Source: Alphaproteobacteria bacterium (GTDB taxonomy: Bacteria > Pseudomonadota > Alphaproteobacteria > UBA828). Taken from it: a stretch of DNA of 8,546 nucleotides. Shown in pieces: positions 6,720 to 8,546 of this stretch (positions are counted from its first letter, which is position 1; the number at the start of each line of letters is the position of its first letter). The stretch is from NCBI GenBank assembly GCA_030604165.1, contig JAUVWK010000107.1, positions 1 to 8,546 of the forward strand, written 5' to 3'. The notes below the pieces were generated by a model. It ran no database searches, was not told the origin of the DNA, and saw only the letters and a program-made list of their open reading frames with translations. The position numbers and the translations under genes were made by a program.

Positions 6720-7511
6720 ATGAGCGACGATATCCTGTTCGAGGTCGACGACAAGGTCGCCACGATCACGCTGAACCGGCCCGACAAGCGAAATGCCTTC
6801 ACCTTGGAGATGATCGACGCCTGGGCCGCGGCGCTCGAGGCCTGCCATGAGCGCGACGACGTGCACGTCGTCGTGCTCACCGGTAAGGGGCGCGCCTTTT
6901 GCGCCGGCGGCGATATCGCCAACTTGTTGAAGGGGCCGACGGCAAAAAGCGCGCTGGAGCGCAAGCACGAGTTGACGCAGCACATCCACCGCATTCCGCT
7001 CTTGCTCGAGCGCATGGACAAGCCGGTGCTGGTGGCGATTAATGGCGCGGCCGCGGGCGCCGGGCTCGACATGGCGCTCATGGGCGACATTCGCTATGCC
7101 GCCGCATCGGCCCGCCTGGGCGAGAGCTACATCAAGATGGGGATCGTGCCGGGCGACGGCGGCGCCTATTACTTGCCGCGGCTGGTCGGCTTAGCGCGGG
7201 CGCTCGAGCTGCTGTGGACCGGCGATTTCATCGACGCGCACGAGGCCGAGCGCATCGGCCTGGTCAACAAGGTGCTGCCCGACGACGAGCTGATGCCCTA
7301 CACCTATGGTGTCGCGCGCAAGATCGCGCAGGGCCCGACCGTTGCCGTTCGGATGATGAAGCGGGCGGTCTACCAGGGCCTCCAGAGCGACTTGCGGACG
7401 AGCCTCGATTTGATCTCGTCCCACTACGGCATCGTCGCCTCCAGCGAGGATCACGCCGAGGCGGTCGCCGCCTTTCTCGAGAAGCGCGAGCCCGCGTTTA
7501 AGGGACGCTAG
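6720..7511 (+). CDS. Enoyl-CoA hydratase/isomerase (crotonase) family protein
   Basis: This 263-residue protein has the crotonase fold signatures: LNRPDKRNAFT (18-28), the first oxyanion-hole loop AFCAGGDI (59-66), the second in NGAAAGAGLDMAL (108-120), PGDGGAYYLPRLVG (144-157) and the A-x-x-x-GLVNKV region (176-186). Length is normal. When aligned on rat enoyl-CoA hydratase, the two catalytic glutamates (Glu144 and Glu164) correspond to Asp117 and Tyr137. Nearby acidic residues are Glu135 and Asp146. It may therefore be an isomerase, hydrolase, C-C lyase or a hydratase with a shifted base, and a straightforward hydratase label is unsafe. GGGAG at 6706-6710 sits nine bases before the ATG. It follows the dehydrogenase pair by 77 bases and would act on their enoyl-CoA product or a later intermediate. 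Confidence 0.9.
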   Translation: MSDDILFEVDDKVATITLNRPDKRNAFTLEMIDAWAAALEACHERDDVHVVVLTGKGRAFCAGGDIANLLKGPTAKSALERKHELTQHIHRIPLLLERMDKPVLVAINGAAAGAGLDMALMGDIRYAAASARLGESYIKMGIVPGDGGAYYLPRLVGLARALELLWTGDFIDAHEAERIGLVNKVLPDDELMPYTYGVARKIAQGPTVAVRMMKRAVYQGLQSDLRTSLDLISSHYGIVASSEDHAEAVAAFLEKREPAFKGR

Positions 7512-7549
7512 CGCGTGTACCGATAAATTAGAGCCGGGGTGAGGGAGCG

Positions 7550-8350
7550 ATGAAGACGACCGTCAACGGCATGTCTATCAATTACCGGATCGACGGGGCC
7601 GAGGGCGCGCCCTGGCTTACCTTCAGCAACTCGCTCGCCACCAACCTCTCGATGTGGGATGCGCAAGTGGAGGCGCTGGCCGCGGATTATCGAATTCTGC
7701 GCTACGACACCCGCGGCCACGGCGACAGCGAGATGACGAGAGGCGCCTATTCGCTCGGCCTCCTGGTCGGCGATGTGGTCGGCCTGCTCAACGCCCTCGG
7801 CATTGAGCGCACGCATTTCGTCGGGCTCTCGCTCGGCGGCATGACCGCGTTGGGTCTCGCGCTCGACCATTCGCAACGGCTCGCGAGCATGGCCGTTTGC
7901 GACGCGCGAAGCGACGCGCCGCAAGCGTTCCGCGACAGCTGGCCGGGGCGCATCGCCGTGGCTCTGAGCGACGGTATGGATGGCCTCGTCGCTTCGACCA
8001 TGTCGCGCTGGTTTGCGCCCGAGGTCTTGGCCCAGCAATTGCCCAGCCACGACAAGGTGCGGGCGATGATCCGCGGCACCAGCCCGGAGGGCTACGCGGG
8101 CTGCGCGCGCGCCTTGCAAGCGCTCGACTACCGGCCGCGGCTCGGCAAGATCGCGGTGCCGACCTTGTTCCTGGTCGGTGCCCAGGACAGCGCCACGCCG
8201 CCGGAAGTCGCGCGCGCCATGCACGACGCCGTACCCGGTTCGGGATTCGCCGAGCTGACTGCGGCGGGGCACCTCTCCAACATCGACCAGCCCGACGCCT
8301 TCAACCGGGCGATCGCCCGATTCCTCAGCGCGGGCGCGGAGCCGCGGTAG
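7550..8350 (+). CDS. Alpha/beta hydrolase, 3-oxoadipate enol-lactonase-like
   Basis: This 266-residue alpha/beta hydrolase has the nucleophile elbow GLSLGG with Ser94, acid Asp213 in VGAQDSATPP and base His241 in AAGHLSN, so the triad is complete. The N-terminal SNSLATNLSMWDAQV (26-40) and RYDTRGHGDS (51-60) match the pattern of PcaD-type enol-lactonases, and the length fits PcaD alone without a fused decarboxylase domain. No other protocatechuate or beta-ketoadipate gene is in the window. It may instead hydrolyse another lactone, an ester, or a ring-cleavage or CoA-linked intermediate. GAGG at 7541-7544 provides the ribosome-binding site. It is the last gene of the run, 38 bases after the crotonase. 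No signal peptide is seen. Hydrolase family assignment is strong; the exact reaction is uncertain. Confidence 0.88.
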   Translation: MKTTVNGMSINYRIDGAEGAPWLTFSNSLATNLSMWDAQVEALAADYRILRYDTRGHGDSEMTRGAYSLGLLVGDVVGLLNALGIERTHFVGLSLGGMTALGLALDHSQRLASMAVCDARSDAPQAFRDSWPGRIAVALSDGMDGLVASTMSRWFAPEVLAQQLPSHDKVRAMIRGTSPEGYAGCARALQALDYRPRLGKIAVPTLFLVGAQDSATPPEVARAMHDAVPGSGFAELTAAGHLSNIDQPDAFNRAIARFLSAGAEPR

Positions 8351-8351
8351 G

Positions 8352-8376
8352 GCGATTCACGAATCCGTGGAATCGC
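8352..8376 (+). terminator. Post-operon hairpin, possible non-canonical terminator
   Basis: Starting two bases after the hydrolase stop, GCGATTCAC (8352-8360) can pair with GTG-G-AATCGC (8367-8376), giving a nine-bp stem with one bulged G and a six-base loop. No T-run follows, so Rho-independent termination in the usual form is doubtful. It may stabilise the 3' end of the transcript or act together with the hairpins that follow. Confidence 0.35.
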
Positions 8377-8379
8377 TCA

Positions 8380-8546
8380 AGGCCGCGACCGCGGCCCGCC
8401 GGCTATCCGGCGCGCCCGCGCAGGTGCGGACCGTCAGGTCCGCTGCCGTGAGCAATAAAAGCTAGAGGCCGCGACCGCGGCCCGCCGGTTATCCGGCGCG
8501 CCCGCGCAGGTGCGGACCGTCAGGTCCGCTGCCGTGAGCAAAAAAA
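8380..8546. repeat. Tandem structured repeat, 86-base period, two copies
   Basis: Copy 1 (8380-8460) and copy 2 (8466-8546) differ at only two positions: C8403/T8489 and T8456/A8542. A five-base spacer, GCTAG, separates them. Each copy contains three perfect GC-rich hairpins with four-base loops. In copy 1 these are GGCCGC-GACC-GCGGCC (8381-8396), CGCCGG-CTAT-CCGGCG (8397-8412) and GCGGACC-GTCA-GGTCCGC (8426-8443). Copy 2 has the same at 8467-8482, 8483-8498 and 8512-8529. The C/T difference is in the loop of the second hairpin, leaving the stem intact. The period is not a multiple of three, so it is not an in-frame protein repeat. The window ends within the A-run after copy 2, so more copies may follow. 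I do not recognise the family; a REP-like intergenic element or small structured RNA are both possible. Confidence 0.8.

Noticed and set aside
6659..6850. Possible small gene starting at the ATG at 6659 in the gap before the crotonase gene
   Set aside because: It runs into the crotonase gene out of frame, has no conserved features, and its start lies within the small duplication.
8380..8460. tRNA-like gene in the repeat
   Set aside because: The three hairpins have four-base loops and no acceptor stem encloses them. No T-loop (GGTTCGA-type) or CCA end is visible.
8380..8546. CRISPR array
   Set aside because: There are only two copies of a long 80-base unit separated by five bases, with no variable spacers of 25-45 bases and no cas genes nearby.

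Overview
The window is GC-rich DNA with a strong G/C preference at third codon positions. It is tightly packed with eight protein-coding genes, all on the + strand. Gene families and composition suggest a proteobacterium, most likely an alphaproteobacterium of the Rhodospirillales/Hyphomicrobiales type. That placement is an inference from style and families, because the window holds no rRNA or other marker gene.

Left half (1-4316) is a sugar-acid-like catabolic module. A short upstream region holds a perfect palindrome, TGGTATACCA, of the kind bound by GntR/FCD-type regulators of sugar-acid genes, followed by a strong inverted repeat. Then come a D-apionate-lactonase-like protein (120-2096), a small antibiotic-biosynthesis-monooxygenase (ABM) fold protein (2129-2425), an HpcH/HpaI-type class II aldolase (2458-3270) and an NAD-dependent D-2-hydroxyacid dehydrogenase (3270-4316). 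Gaps are 32 nt or less, and one stop/start pair overlaps (TGATG). A reasonable model is that a lactone is opened, the resulting acid is rearranged, an aldolase cleaves a 2-oxo acid, and the dehydrogenase reduces or oxidises a small 2-oxo/2-hydroxy acid. The intermediate steps are not encoded in the window.

Right half (4409-8350) is an acyl-CoA module. Two acyl-CoA dehydrogenase-family genes overlap by ATGA. Their conserved motifs are split in a complementary way, which points to a heteromeric enzyme. They are followed by a crotonase-family protein that lacks both canonical hydratase glutamates, and by an alpha/beta hydrolase resembling 3-oxoadipate enol-lactonase with a complete Ser-Asp-His triad. 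This looks like oxidation of a bulky or cyclic acyl-CoA, but the substrate cannot be read from the sequence.

The right end (8351-8546) is non-coding. A hairpin lies just after the last stop codon. It is followed by two near-identical copies of an 80-base unit repeated with an 86-base period. Each copy can fold into three GC-rich hairpins with four-base loops, and one of the two differences between copies falls in a loop. The window ends inside the second copy. This repeat and the apparently incomplete lactone pathway are the two parts most worth following up.
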